A stretch of 64,000 bases of DNA from CAYMND01 sp964465065 (GTDB lineage: Bacteria; Acidobacteriota; Aminicenantia; UBA2199), in assembly GCA_964465065.1 (NCBI GenBank), contig CAYXHZ010000001.1:62001-126000 (forward strand), in the 5' to 3' direction. Below are positions 8,517-17,843 of the stretch, one piece after another. The notes below the pieces were generated by a model. It did no database searches. It saw only the letters and a program-made list of their open reading frames with translations, and was not told where the DNA came from. Each line of letters begins with the position of its first letter. Position 1 is the stretch's first letter. The translations under genes and the position numbers were made by a program.

Positions 8517-9326
8517 TCAATTCAGAATGGCGGACAGGTAGGCGACCACCGAGGACGAGTCCCCGCTGGCGGCCCCCGAGTTGGTGTAGCAGACCACCTG
8601 ACCGCGGCTGCCGCCCAGCTGGCGTACCGTCTCGATGACCAGGGCGGTCGAAAAGACCCCGCACATGCTGATCTGTTCTCTGCCGACCGTCTCGATCAGA
8701 CCGTCGCTGTCCAGGGCGCAGATCCGGTCGATGGCCAGTTTGTCGATTCGGGCGGCCTCGTCGGCGCTGATGAAGTGGCTCATATCGGTCGAGGCCAACA
8801 GCAGGGTTTCGGGTTCCTGCCGGATCAGACCGGCCAGGCGGATGGCGGCGGCCCGCAACAAATCGACGAGGCCGCAGCCGACCATGATCGGCACGATGGC
8901 GACATCCGCCCGGAAATGGCGCAACAAGGGCAGCATGATCTCCAGGGAATGCTCCTGGCTGCCCAGCTGTTTATCGCAGACGAAAATTGCCGCATCGGTC
9001 AGCAGGCGCTTCCGCCACGCATCGTCCACGGCTACCGGACCCAAGGGTGTCGCCCAGGAATCATGCCCGTCGATAACCAGCCGTTCATGGTGGTAACGGT
9101 GGTTCAGACCGACGACCACCACCCGCCTGGGGATTTCGATCCGTTCCAGAGTACGCAGGGCGCAGGCTCCGGAGTAAATGTAGCCTGCATGGGGCAGGAC
9201 GATCCCCTTCACGCTCTGCCTGGTTCCGGTTATCGGTCTGGATTCGCTGCGAATCCAGTCGAGCAGCCCCTGTTCATCGCCGGGATAAAACATCCCGGCC
9301 ACCGCCGCCTTGCGTTCAGTGGTCAT
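8517..9326 (-). CDS. MEMO1-family protein (AmmeMemoRadiSam system protein B)
   Basis: This 269-residue protein aligns by eye with the MEMO family, which shares the fold of extradiol dioxygenases. It has the opening AAVAGMFYPGDEQGL, the metal-type motif VLPHAGYIYSGACAL, then GLNHRYHHERLVI, LGSQEHSLEIMLPLL and ASTDMSHFI. In many anaerobes this gene accompanies an AMMECR1-domain protein and a radical SAM protein; neither is adjacent here. The radical SAM gene at 62727-63605 does not look like that partner. The ATG follows GGGAGGGCGGC and starts 18 bases after hutI ends, so it is the last gene of the long division transcript. Confidence 0.88.
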   Translation of the reverse strand: MTTERKAAVAGMFYPGDEQGLLDWIRSESRPITGTRQSVKGIVLPHAGYIYSGACALRTLERIEIPRRVVVVGLNHRYHHERLVIDGHDSWATPLGPVAVDDAWRKRLLTDAAIFVCDKQLGSQEHSLEIMLPLLRHFRADVAIVPIMVGCGLVDLLRAAAIRLAGLIRQEPETLLLASTDMSHFISADEAARIDKLAIDRICALDSDGLIETVGREQISMCGVFSTALVIETVRQLGGSRGQVVCYTNSGAASGDSSSVVAYLSAILN

Positions 9327-9344
9327 GCCGCCCTCCCTGAGTCG

Positions 9345-10625
9345 CTAACTGTTGTACACCGCCTGTCCTTGACGAACCACCACCTCTCCGGACTTGATCA
9401 CCGTATGCACGGGATTGATGCCCAGATGGTACACCATATAGCTGTAATCGGGAATATCCAGCAGGAGCAGATCCATTTTCTTGCCGACAGCCAGCGAGCC
9501 GACCCGCTGGTGACGGTCGATGGCGAAAGCGCTGTTGATGGTCACGGCGTTGATCGCCTCTTCGATGGTCATGCCCAACTTGTAGACGCCGAGCTGCAGA
9601 ACGAACATCTGCGAGGAGACCATCGAGCTTCCGGGATTGAAATCGCTGCCCAGGGCGACGATGGCGTTGCCGTCGATCAGCTTGCGGGCTGGTGCGTAGC
9701 GCTGCATCCTGAGAAAAAACGACACGCCGGGCAACAGGACGGCCGCCGTTTCGGATGCAGCCAGGGCATCGATCTCCGCGTCGGCGATGGCGATCAGGTG
9801 TTCGGCAGATTGCGCCCCCAGCCGGGCCGCCAGCTCGGCGGCGCCGTTGCTGACAAACTCGTCGGCGTGCACCTTCAGTTTGAAACCGGCCTTCTGGGCC
9901 TTCAGCAGATATTTTTCCGCTTCCGGGTACGAGAAGTAGCCCTCTTCGCAGAAGATATCGCAGAACTGGGCCAAACCGCGGCGCCGGACCTCCGGCATCA
10001 CGTCCTCGGCCATCATGTCCAGAAAATCAGCGGTGCGGCCCCGGTACTCGTCGGGAACCTCGTGGGCGCCCATGAAAGTCGGCACCAGGTCCAGCGGATG
10101 AATGGCCGTCAGGGCTTCGATCACCTCCAGCTGCTTGATCTCGTTGTCCCGGTCCAGCCCATATCCGCTCTTGGCCTCCAGGGTCGTCGTTCCGGCGAGC
10201 AGGAAGTAATCGAGCCGCTTCTCGCACACCTTGGCCAGCGCCTGGCCGTCGATCTCCCGGGTCTTGCGGACCGTACCGCGGATACCGCCACCGCGGGCAG
10301 ATATTTCCTGGTAGCTGACTCCCAGCAGTTTCTCGTGGAATTCGTCCTGGCGTGTGCCGGCGAACGGCAGGTGGGTGTGCGGATCGACCAGACCGGGCAT
10401 GGCCACAAAATTCTGGCCGTCGATGACCACAGCGCCTTCGCTCAGCTGACACTGGCGGTTGAACTCCTCCTGGGAGCCGATGAAGACGATCGTTTCTCCG
10501 TCCGCCGCCAGCCAGACCTGCCGGGAAATCCGCAGCCCGCCGAGGCGTTTGCCCCGCACCAGCCAGTCATCGGCCGGGTTGACCAGCTCGCCGATGTTCT
10601 TGACCAGCAGCGTGACGGAAATCAT
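9345..10625 (-). CDS. hutI: imidazolonepropionase
   Basis: This 426-residue amidohydrolase would convert 4-imidazolone-5-propanoate to N-formimino-glutamate in histidine breakdown. The metal motif VDPHTHLPFAGTR, the substrate loop RGGGIRGTVRKTREI, and TLEAKSGYGL are those of HutI rather than other amidohydrolases. The later His and Asp ligands appear in LKVHADEF and ALGSDFNPGSS. Its ATG overlaps the ftsZ stop (ATGA), so it is translated as part of the division transcript. No other hut gene (hutH, hutU, hutG) is in view, so the pathway must be completed elsewhere if it works at all. Confidence 0.93.
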   Translation of the reverse strand: MISVTLLVKNIGELVNPADDWLVRGKRLGGLRISRQVWLAADGETIVFIGSQEEFNRQCQLSEGAVVIDGQNFVAMPGLVDPHTHLPFAGTRQDEFHEKLLGVSYQEISARGGGIRGTVRKTREIDGQALAKVCEKRLDYFLLAGTTTLEAKSGYGLDRDNEIKQLEVIEALTAIHPLDLVPTFMGAHEVPDEYRGRTADFLDMMAEDVMPEVRRRGLAQFCDIFCEEGYFSYPEAEKYLLKAQKAGFKLKVHADEFVSNGAAELAARLGAQSAEHLIAIADAEIDALAASETAAVLLPGVSFFLRMQRYAPARKLIDGNAIVALGSDFNPGSSMVSSQMFVLQLGVYKLGMTIEEAINAVTINSAFAIDRHQRVGSLAVGKKMDLLLLDIPDYSYMVYHLGINPVHTVIKSGEVVVRQGQAVYNS

Positions 10626-11938
10626 GGCTTTTCCCAGATTTTCTTGCGCTGAAAGGATGGGGTGTCGATCAGCTCGTCCATGCTCCAGCCGGGCGAGGCG
10701 CCGCGCTCGACGTTGAACGGGGCGTTGTCGAGCGGATCCTCGACATTTTCCGGATTGATGAGCATATTGGGCGAATCGGTGATGTAGCCGTTGGCGGCGG
10801 TTTCCAATTGCACCGACTTGGGACTGCGTTTACCCAGAAACACCCCCGGATTGTCATCCGGCAGGAAGGCCGGTGTCGGTTCGCGGTGGAAGTGGGTCGG
10901 CGTCGGAGTGACGATATTCCGCAGCGGAGGCTGGGGAATATACTGCCGGTTGCCGCCCTTGGGGCTGAAACCGGTGGCGATGACGGTCACCCGCAGCAGG
11001 TCGCCCAGGCTTTCGTCCTCGACGATACCGAATTTGCTCTTGACGTTGCCGGCCACCTTGCCGGTGATGATATCGGAAATCTGTTTCAATTCCCGGGTAC
11101 CGAGCGGAGATGCCGGCGAGGTGGTGATGTTGTACAGGACACCGGTCGCCCCGGTGATATCGACCTCATCCAGCAGCGGAGAAGTCAGGGCACGGCGGGC
11201 GGCCTCTTCGGCACGGTTGTCGCCCCGGGCTTCGCCGGTGCCCATCAGGGTCATGCCTTTTTCGGCCATAGTGGCCTTGACATCGGCGAAATCGACGTTC
11301 TGGATACCGGCGGTATTGATGATGTCCGAGATGCCGCGCACCGCCTTGAGCAGGATTTCATCGACCTTTTTGTAGGCGTCGCGGATCGGCAGGTCATCCT
11401 CTTCGATCTCGAACAGTTTCTGGTTGGGAATGACGATGATGGCGTCGACCACGTCCACCAGGGCCTTGATGCCCTCTTCGGCCGACTTCAAGCGCTCGCT
11501 GCCTTCGAATTCGAAGGGTTTGGTCACCACCGCCACCGTCAGGATGCCCATGGTCGACGCGTGGTTGGCGATGACCTGCGAGGCGCCGGTCCCGGTGCCG
11601 CCGCCCATACCGGCGGTGATGAACACCATGTTGGCCCCTTCGAGCATCTCGATGATCGAATCCGTGTTTTCCTGGGCGGCCTGCATGCCGATGGCGGCGT
11701 TGGATCCGGTTCCCAGTCCCTTGGTCAACTTTTCACCGATCTGCAGGGTGATGGCCGGCTTGTTGATGTTGGCCAGATCCTGGATATCGGTGTTGACGGC
11801 GATGAAATCCACTCCCGTCAAGCCTTCCTTGATCATGCGGTTGATCGCGTTGCCGCCGCCCCCGCCGACGCCGATCACCTTCAGGATCGCCCCCATCGGT
11901 TCCCTTTTTTTCAAAGCGATTTTGATGTCACTCACCAT
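10622..11938 (-). CDS. ftsZ: cell-division GTPase FtsZ
   Basis: FtsZ (438 residues) forms the cytoplasmic Z ring. GVGGGGGNA is at about residues 23-31, the tubulin signature GGGTGTG at 112-118, and the T7 loop NVDFADVKATM with its Asp follows. The usual GAGANP-type loop reads LGTGSNAAIG here and the signature continues GAS instead of the common GAAP, mild departures. A Pro-rich linker leads to a C-terminal peptide, DTPSFQRKK, matching the D-x-P-x-F-x-R tail that binds FtsA. The ATG follows GGAGGGCGGC, ten bases after the ftsA stop. It is the last division gene of the cluster but not the last gene of the transcript. Confidence 0.97.
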   Translation of the reverse strand: MVSDIKIALKKREPMGAILKVIGVGGGGGNAINRMIKEGLTGVDFIAVNTDIQDLANINKPAITLQIGEKLTKGLGTGSNAAIGMQAAQENTDSIIEMLEGANMVFITAGMGGGTGTGASQVIANHASTMGILTVAVVTKPFEFEGSERLKSAEEGIKALVDVVDAIIVIPNQKLFEIEEDDLPIRDAYKKVDEILLKAVRGISDIINTAGIQNVDFADVKATMAEKGMTLMGTGEARGDNRAEEAARRALTSPLLDEVDITGATGVLYNITTSPASPLGTRELKQISDIITGKVAGNVKSKFGIVEDESLGDLLRVTVIATGFSPKGGNRQYIPQPPLRNIVTPTPTHFHREPTPAFLPDDNPGVFLGKRSPKSVQLETAANGYITDSPNMLINPENVEDPLDNAPFNVERGASPGWSMDELIDTPSFQRKKIWEKP

Positions 11939-11948
11939 GCCGCCCTCC

Positions 11949-13175
11949 TTAGCTCTCCAGCCCCATGAATTCTTTGACGCGATGAAGCCAGCCTTTGGGT
12001 ATATTTCGGATCATTCCTTTACTCCTCATTTCTTCCAGTCCGTACTTGATCAGGCCTACCGAAGTGGCGAAATCGGGTTCGTTGACCTTGTCGATCAGGC
12101 CGCCGACGCCGATCGGACGTCCGATCCGCACCGGCACCGCGAAAATTTCATCGGCGATATCCACCAGACCGTTCAGGGAAGCCGAGCCGCCGACGATGAC
12201 GACACCGGCGTTGATGCGGTTTTCCAGTCCCTCGGCTACAATCTGCCGCTTGACCATCTCCAGAATCTCCTCCGCCCGCGGCCGCAGGATATCGGACAGC
12301 AGGGAGACCGGAATGACCCGTTTCTTCTTGCCGCCGACGCTGGGGATCTCCACGTTCTGATTGGCCATGGACGGATCGGTGCCGCAACCGTACTGGCGTT
12401 TGATGCGTTCGGCTCTTTCCACAGGCGTGCGGGTGCCGATGGCCAGATCGTTGGTGAAATGGTGCCCGCCGGCGCCGATGGTGGCCGCATAGACCAGGGC
12501 ACCCTTCTCGTAGACCGCGAAATCGGTCGTTCCGCCGCCGATGTCGATGATCAGCACGCCCAGTTCCTTCTCGTCGGGAGTCAGCACCGCCTCGGCGGAG
12601 GCGATATGGGACAGGGCCACCTTGAGCACGTCGATTCGGGCCTTCTTGAAGCAGATGAGCAGGTTTTTGGTGGCCGCCTTGGAGGCCGTCACGATCAGGA
12701 TGTAGACGTCCAGGTTGGAACCCACCATGCCGATGGGGTTCTTGATATCTTCCTGCGCATCCAGGATGAACTCCTGCGGCAGGATGTGCAGGATGTCCTT
12801 GTCGGCCGGCAGCATGATGCTGCTGCCGTGGGTGACCGCCCGGTCGACGTCTTCCTGGGTGATTTCCCGGTTGCGGCCGGTGATGTTGATGCTGCCCTTG
12901 GCGTTGATCGACTGGATATGACTGCCGGATATGTTGACGAAGGCCGATTCGACCTCGACTCCGGCCGTCAGTTCCGCTTCTTTGACCGATCGCTGGATGT
13001 CGTCGACCGTCGCGTTCATGTCGACGATCACCCCCTTGCGGATACCGGTCGTCTCGGTGACCCCGTAGCCGATGACCTCCAGGGATTCATGGCCTTCCTC
13101 GTTCTTGATCTGGCCGATGATGGTGCACACCTTCTTGGTGCCCACATCGATGCCCACCAGGTAGTTGCTCTTCAT
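11949..13175 (-). CDS. ftsA: cell-division protein FtsA
   Basis: This 408-residue actin-like ATPase would anchor FtsZ to the membrane. It opens YLVGIDVGTKKVCTIIG (phosphate-1), has the FtsA-specific 1C domain with GVTETTGIRKGVIVD, and phosphate-2 LIIDIGGGTTDFAVY. The adenosine motif is VVIVGGSASLNGL. The C-terminus WLHRVKEFMGLES has the features of the amphipathic membrane-targeting helix. The start codon overlaps the ftsQ stop (ATGA), and ftsZ follows after ten bases. Confidence 0.96.
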   Translation of the reverse strand: MKSNYLVGIDVGTKKVCTIIGQIKNEEGHESLEVIGYGVTETTGIRKGVIVDMNATVDDIQRSVKEAELTAGVEVESAFVNISGSHIQSINAKGSINITGRNREITQEDVDRAVTHGSSIMLPADKDILHILPQEFILDAQEDIKNPIGMVGSNLDVYILIVTASKAATKNLLICFKKARIDVLKVALSHIASAEAVLTPDEKELGVLIIDIGGGTTDFAVYEKGALVYAATIGAGGHHFTNDLAIGTRTPVERAERIKRQYGCGTDPSMANQNVEIPSVGGKKKRVIPVSLLSDILRPRAEEILEMVKRQIVAEGLENRINAGVVIVGGSASLNGLVDIADEIFAVPVRIGRPIGVGGLIDKVNEPDFATSVGLIKYGLEEMRSKGMIRNIPKGWLHRVKEFMGLES

Positions 13176-13975
13176 GAGACCGTAACCTCCTCGGGTTCAT
13201 GTTCGACATAGATCCGGTCCGAGAATCGCAAATCGACCACTCTGATCTGGTATGGTGCCAATACATCCATGGATCTGATCTTGATGTACTGCTTGATCTT
13301 GTTCACGAAGTCACTGTCTCCCGGATAGAAAATCTCGTCATACTCTTTCAGCTTGATCACCAGGCCGTACGGCTTGCGGTAGGACAGGTATTCGATGCTT
13401 TGCCGCAAAGGGGCCAGTTCGTGAATCAAGGTCCCGATCTTGGCCATGTCTTTCTCGGCCAGATCCTTGCAGGTCATCAGTTCGTCCTGCAATACCTGGG
13501 CCTGAAAAAGCCGTATGCCCTGATCATCATAATACCAGATCCCGGCGTCTTTTTGAAACTGTAAAACCGCTTTCCGCAGCGAAAATCGGATCTCGACCAC
13601 GTCGGGCAGGCGACGGAATATCGCCACATCCTTGACCTGGGGGATGCGGCTGAGGTCCCGCTGCAACTGATCCACTTGCAGGCTGAGTATATTGCCGCGG
13701 AAATCGTTCAGAATTCGGTTCAGTTCGCCCGTCTGATTGCTGGGGGGGTTGACCAGGGTGAAGCTTTTCACTTCCAAACGCTCCCAGGTCAACAGGAAAC
13801 GGCCGAGCCGGAAAGCCGAGTAACCGGTCAGGCTGACCATCATCAGGATGAACAGCACGTGGATACCGCGGATCCGTATGGTGCGGATGCGTTTGGAACG
13901 CCCCAGACTGATGCTGTTCATGCGCCGGAACAGCTCGGCTTCGCCGTGTATGGATGCGGTGGAGATCTCTCTCAT
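13172..13975 (-). CDS. ftsQ: cell-division protein FtsQ/DivIB
   Basis: The 267-residue product has a basic cytoplasmic N-terminus, one membrane helix (VLFILMMVSLTGYSAF), then a POTRA domain (FTLVNPPSNQTGELNRIL through VKDVAIFRRLPDVVEIRF) and an FtsQ-type beta domain. FtsQ links early and late divisome proteins in the periplasm. Identity rests on topology, POTRA pattern and position between murC and ftsA, since FtsQ sequence is poorly conserved. Both ends overlap the neighbouring genes by four bases (ATGA). Confidence 0.9.
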   Translation of the reverse strand: MREISTASIHGEAELFRRMNSISLGRSKRIRTIRIRGIHVLFILMMVSLTGYSAFRLGRFLLTWERLEVKSFTLVNPPSNQTGELNRILNDFRGNILSLQVDQLQRDLSRIPQVKDVAIFRRLPDVVEIRFSLRKAVLQFQKDAGIWYYDDQGIRLFQAQVLQDELMTCKDLAEKDMAKIGTLIHELAPLRQSIEYLSYRKPYGLVIKLKEYDEIFYPGDSDFVNKIKQYIKIRSMDVLAPYQIRVVDLRFSDRIYVEHEPEEVTVS

Positions 13976-15360
13976 CTCTTCTCGGCCTCCATGCCCTTGG
14001 CAAACGAATGGGCCAGGGCGCTCAAGTCGCCAGCCGACAGGAACACGAGCCCGTCGCCGGCGACAACCATGCGCTTCACCTTTTCGTTCAATTCGGCCAG
14101 CGAGTTCACGGTCAGCACATCCTTGCCGGTATTCTTTTTGATCAGCGCCGCCAACGCCGGGCTGTCGATTCCGGCGATCTCCGTCTGCCCGGCCCGGTAT
14201 ACCGGTGCCAGCAGGACCGTGTCTGCATCCTCGAAACAGCGGGAAAATTCGTCCATCAGCCTTTGCAGGCGGGTGTAGCGATGAGGCTGGAATACAGCCA
14301 GGACTCTCTTGAAATCGCCTTTTTTCATCATGCTCAAGGTGGCGCGGATTTCCGTCGGATGATGGGCGTAATCGTCGACAACCGTCAGCTCGTGGCTGCG
14401 ATAGAGCACTTGAAAGCGACGCTGCGGCAGGTAGAACTTGGCCAGCCCCTGACGGATGGTGGCGAAATCCAGGCCGATTTCACGGGCGGCGGTGATGGCC
14501 GCCAGTGCGTTGGCCACGTTGTGCCGGCCGCCGACGTTCAGGTTGACCCTGCCCATGTCGAAACCCCTCTCGATGAGGTTGAACGAACAGCCGAGCATCT
14601 GGACATCGATATCCCGGGCCATAAATTGCGCGGACCCGCCTGCCATCGAGAAGGTCCGTACCTGTTTGTTGATCAGCGGCAGCAGTTCGGCCAGGACTGG
14701 ATCGGCAAGGTTGATGGCCACCGCCCCATAGAACGGCACCTTGTTGGCAAAGCGCAGAAAGGCATCACGCAGATTATCGAAGCAACCGTAATGCTCCAGG
14801 TGATCGTTTTCCACATTGGTGATGACCGCCACCGTCGGGTACAAGGACAGAAAGCTGCCGTCGGATTCGTCGGCCTCGGCCACCAGAAACTCGGACTGGC
14901 CGAGTTTGGCTCCGCTTTCCTCGGCCTTCAGGCGGCCGCCGACCACGTAGGTGGGATCCAGTCCGGCCTCGCCCAGAACAGTGGCCAGCATCGATGTGGT
15001 CGTGGTCTTGCCGTGCGTACCGGCCACCGCCAAAGCGTATTTCATCCGCATCAGTTCCGCCAGCATTTCCGCCCGGGGAATGACTGGCAGACCGTTGCGC
15101 CGGGCGGCCAGGACTTCGACGTTGTCCGGACTGACCGCGCTCGAATAGACCAGGGTTTCCGCCTCGTCGGCATTTCCGGCCGCATGTCCGATGAAGACGT
15201 TGATCCCCATGCGCCGCAAGCGGTTGATCGTCTCGCTTTCACCCAGATCCGAACCGCTGACGATGAAGCCCATATTGTGCAGCACTTCGGCGATTCCGGA
15301 CATGCCGGCACCGCCGATGCCGACGAAATGGATACGTTTGATTTTACTGTGTTTAATCAT
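13972..15360 (-). CDS. murC: UDP-N-acetylmuramate--L-alanine ligase
   Basis: MurC (462 residues) adds L-Ala to UDP-MurNAc, the first step of the peptide stem. The N-terminal nucleotide fold is IHFVGIGGAGMSGIAEVL, the ATP loop is AGTHGKTTTTSML, and the C-terminal domain has VDDYAHHPTEIRATL, all typical. It follows ftsW with an eight-base overlap and precedes ftsQ. murG, which usually sits between ftsW and murC, and murB/ddl, which often follow murC, are absent. Confidence 0.97.
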   Translation of the reverse strand: MIKHSKIKRIHFVGIGGAGMSGIAEVLHNMGFIVSGSDLGESETINRLRRMGINVFIGHAAGNADEAETLVYSSAVSPDNVEVLAARRNGLPVIPRAEMLAELMRMKYALAVAGTHGKTTTTSMLATVLGEAGLDPTYVVGGRLKAEESGAKLGQSEFLVAEADESDGSFLSLYPTVAVITNVENDHLEHYGCFDNLRDAFLRFANKVPFYGAVAINLADPVLAELLPLINKQVRTFSMAGGSAQFMARDIDVQMLGCSFNLIERGFDMGRVNLNVGGRHNVANALAAITAAREIGLDFATIRQGLAKFYLPQRRFQVLYRSHELTVVDDYAHHPTEIRATLSMMKKGDFKRVLAVFQPHRYTRLQRLMDEFSRCFEDADTVLLAPVYRAGQTEIAGIDSPALAALIKKNTGKDVLTVNSLAELNEKVKRMVVAGDGLVFLSAGDLSALAHSFAKGMEAEKR

Positions 15361-16459
15361 TGAGAAGCACCGTTTTCCTTTGCCGGGACACGTTGAGAAC
15401 GATTCCCACTAGAACCAGACTGGCCATCAGCGAACTGCCGCCGATCGAGATCAGCGGCAGGGCGATGCCCTTGGTCGGCAGAACGCTCAGATTGACGGAA
15501 ATATTGATCAGGGCCTGGATCACCAGCATGGAGACCAAGCCCAGCACCAGCAGGTAGGCCTGGCGGTTGCCGGAGTATTTGGCGATCGACAGACCACGGA
15601 TGAAGACGGCCATGAACAGCGACAGGATGATCAGGGCTCCGACCAGGCCCGTTTCCTCGCCGATGATGGCGTAGATGAAGTCGGTGTAGGCGTAGGGCAG
15701 AAAATACAGTTTCTGCGTGGAGTTGCCCAGACCCTGACCGAACAGTCCCCCGGAGCCGAGCGCGAAAATCGACTGGGTGGCCTGAAAACCGTAGGTTTTC
15801 ACGTACTCCTCCGGGTGCAGGAAGGCCAGTATGCGGTTCATCCGTTCCGGGTTGCTCATCAGCATGAAAGCCGACACCGGAACGATGGCCAGCAGCCCGA
15901 AGAGGAAGTACCGCATCTTCAGTCCGGCGACGAACAGCATGATGGCGCTGACGGACAGAATCAGAAAGAAGCACCCGTAATCCGGCTCGCGCAGGATGAG
16001 CAGCAGGGCGACAAAGAACGGGATGAGCAGGAAACTCAGCCGCTTGAGATCGTTGACCTCGGTTTCCTTGCGGCCAAGCACCGAGGCCAGGTACATGACC
16101 AGCACGATCTTGGCGAATTCCGACGGTTGAAACGATTGCCCCAGCAGGCGGATCCAGCGGTAGCTGCCGTTGGTTTTACCGAAGAAGAAAACGGCGGTCA
16201 GCGCCGCGATGATCAACAGAATGGCGATCAGCACCAAGCGATGATTGAGATAGAACGGATATTTGAACAGGGTGATGATCAAGGCCAGAAAGGCTCCGAT
16301 GGCCAGGCCCAGCATCTGTTTTTTCAAAAAATGGTAGGCGTCGCCGTACTGTTCCTTGGCCATGATCATGGTCGAGCTCCAGACCATGATCAGCCCGAAC
16401 AGAACGAGCAGGACCGTGACCATGATCAACGGACGATCGACACCGAAGTTTCTAACCAC
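15353..16459 (-). CDS. ftsW: septal peptidoglycan glycosyltransferase FtsW
   Basis: FtsW (368 residues from the chosen start) is a SEDS-family glycan polymerase with about ten membrane helices. Recognisable parts are WSSTMIMAKEQYGDAYHFL, the conserved RWIRLLGQSFQPSEFAK, and the C-terminal LPTKGIALPLISIGGSS. An open frame continues 38 codons upstream inside murD, but the GTG at 16459 (VVRNFGVDRP) is preceded by GAGGAG at seven bases and is taken as the start. It overlaps the murD stop by eight bases. Confidence 0.95.
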   Translation of the reverse strand: MVRNFGVDRPLIMVTVLLVLFGLIMVWSSTMIMAKEQYGDAYHFLKKQMLGLAIGAFLALIITLFKYPFYLNHRLVLIAILLIIAALTAVFFFGKTNGSYRWIRLLGQSFQPSEFAKIVLVMYLASVLGRKETEVNDLKRLSFLLIPFFVALLLILREPDYGCFFLILSVSAIMLFVAGLKMRYFLFGLLAIVPVSAFMLMSNPERMNRILAFLHPEEYVKTYGFQATQSIFALGSGGLFGQGLGNSTQKLYFLPYAYTDFIYAIIGEETGLVGALIILSLFMAVFIRGLSIAKYSGNRQAYLLVLGLVSMLVIQALINISVNLSVLPTKGIALPLISIGGSSLMASLVLVGIVLNVSRQRKTVLLND

Positions 16460-17843
16460 CCAGATACTCCTCGACCACGGCTCGGAAGCGGTCGCCGCGA
16501 TCCTCGAAATTCTTGAACATATCGTAACTGGCACAGGCTGGCGAGAGCAGCACCGTACCCTCGCCGCCGGCATCGGTAACGGCCTCGGCCCCGGCCCGGA
16601 CCGCCTCGGCCAGATCCCGCACCCGCAGCAGCGAAACGCGGCAACCGACCAACTGGCGGGCGATTTCGTCGCCGGCCTGACCGATGAGCATGACCAGGGC
16701 GCAATTTTTTTCGATCAGGGGCTTGAGGCGCTTGAAATCGCCGCCCTTGTCCTTTCCACCCAGGATGAGGGCCACCGGAAAGGGAAAGCCGAGCAGCGAT
16801 TTCTCGGTGGCATCGACATTGGTGGCCTTGGAATCGTTGATGAAGACTACACCCCGCTGCCGGCCGACGCATTCAACCCGGTGCGTAAGCCCCGTGAACG
16901 AGGCCAGACCTGCTTCGATATCCTTCTTGTCCAGCCCCAGCAGCATGACCGCCAGGATCGCGGCCATGGCGTTCTCGATGTTGTGAACGCCCGGCAGCTT
17001 CATCTCGGCCAGCGATATGCGCTCGCTCCGTTCCGCCAGGTTGACGGTGACGTGGCTGTTGCTGACGAAGGCCCCCTCCTTGAGTTTGCTCAACCTGGAA
17101 AACGCCGTAACCTTGGCGTTGTCGCCATCGGGGCGGTATAACAGGTCTTTCAGGCGCGGATCGTCGAAGTTGACGATCAAATGGTCCCCGCTGCGCTGGT
17201 TGCGGAAGCCGTCCAGTTTGGCCTGGTAGTAGCTCTCCTCGTCCGGGTAGCGGTCCAGGTGATCGGGGGTCAGATTGAGTATCAGTCCGATATCCGGACG
17301 GAAGCGGTGGATCTCCTCGAACTGGAAGCTGGACACCTCCAGCACCACCACCTCGATGTCCTTCATCCCGGCCAGTTCCGTCGTCAACGGAATGCCGATA
17401 TTGCCGGCCAGCAGGGATTTCCGACCGGCGTTGACCAGCAGGTGCTGGATCAGACTGCTGGTCGTCGACTTGCCGTTGGTGCCGGTGACGGCCACGACCT
17501 TCACGCCGGACGGCAACAGCCTCCAGGCGTACTCCAATTCGGACATGATCTCCAGTCCGGCCTGGCGCAGAACGTCGAAGCGTTCCTCCCGGGCGTTGAC
17601 GCCGGGACTGACGATCATGCGACGGGCATGCACAAAATCCTGCAGCGAATCGCAAGCTCCGACGAAGCGGACATCTTGCGACTGAAAACGATTCACCAGT
17701 TCCGGCGGTATGTTTTTTTCTTCGATCACCCAGATCGGGTAGGCCTCGGGAACAGCGACCAGGTGTTCGAGAACGGACAAGCCGGAACGGCCCAGACCAA
17801 AAACGATGGTGCCCTTTTGTTCAGTCTGTATTTTTACGGACAT
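16452..17843 (-). CDS. murD: UDP-N-acetylmuramoyl-L-alanine--D-glutamate ligase
   Basis: MurD (463 residues) adds D-Glu to UDP-MurNAc-L-Ala. The Rossmann-like N-terminus IVFGLGRSGLSVLEHL, ATP loop VTGTNGKSTTSSLIQHLL, LNLTPDHLDRYPDEESYYQA and FINDSKATNVDATEKSL are classical MurD text. The ATG lies 23 bases inside the end of murE. murF and mraY, which normally separate murE from murD, are not present. Confidence 0.97.
   Translation of the reverse strand: MSVKIQTEQKGTIVFGLGRSGLSVLEHLVAVPEAYPIWVIEEKNIPPELVNRFQSQDVRFVGACDSLQDFVHARRMIVSPGVNAREERFDVLRQAGLEIMSELEYAWRLLPSGVKVVAVTGTNGKSTTSSLIQHLLVNAGRKSLLAGNIGIPLTTELAGMKDIEVVVLEVSSFQFEEIHRFRPDIGLILNLTPDHLDRYPDEESYYQAKLDGFRNQRSGDHLIVNFDDPRLKDLLYRPDGDNAKVTAFSRLSKLKEGAFVSNSHVTVNLAERSERISLAEMKLPGVHNIENAMAAILAVMLLGLDKKDIEAGLASFTGLTHRVECVGRQRGVVFINDSKATNVDATEKSLLGFPFPVALILGGKDKGGDFKRLKPLIEKNCALVMLIGQAGDEIARQLVGCRVSLLRVRDLAEAVRAGAEAVTDAGGEGTVLLSPACASYDMFKNFEDRGDRFRAVVEEYLGG

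Noticed and set aside
16460..16573. 38-codon upstream extension of ftsW
   Set aside because: It lies inside murD and encodes Arg/Ser/Cys-rich text; the GTG at 16459 has GAGGAG at seven bases.
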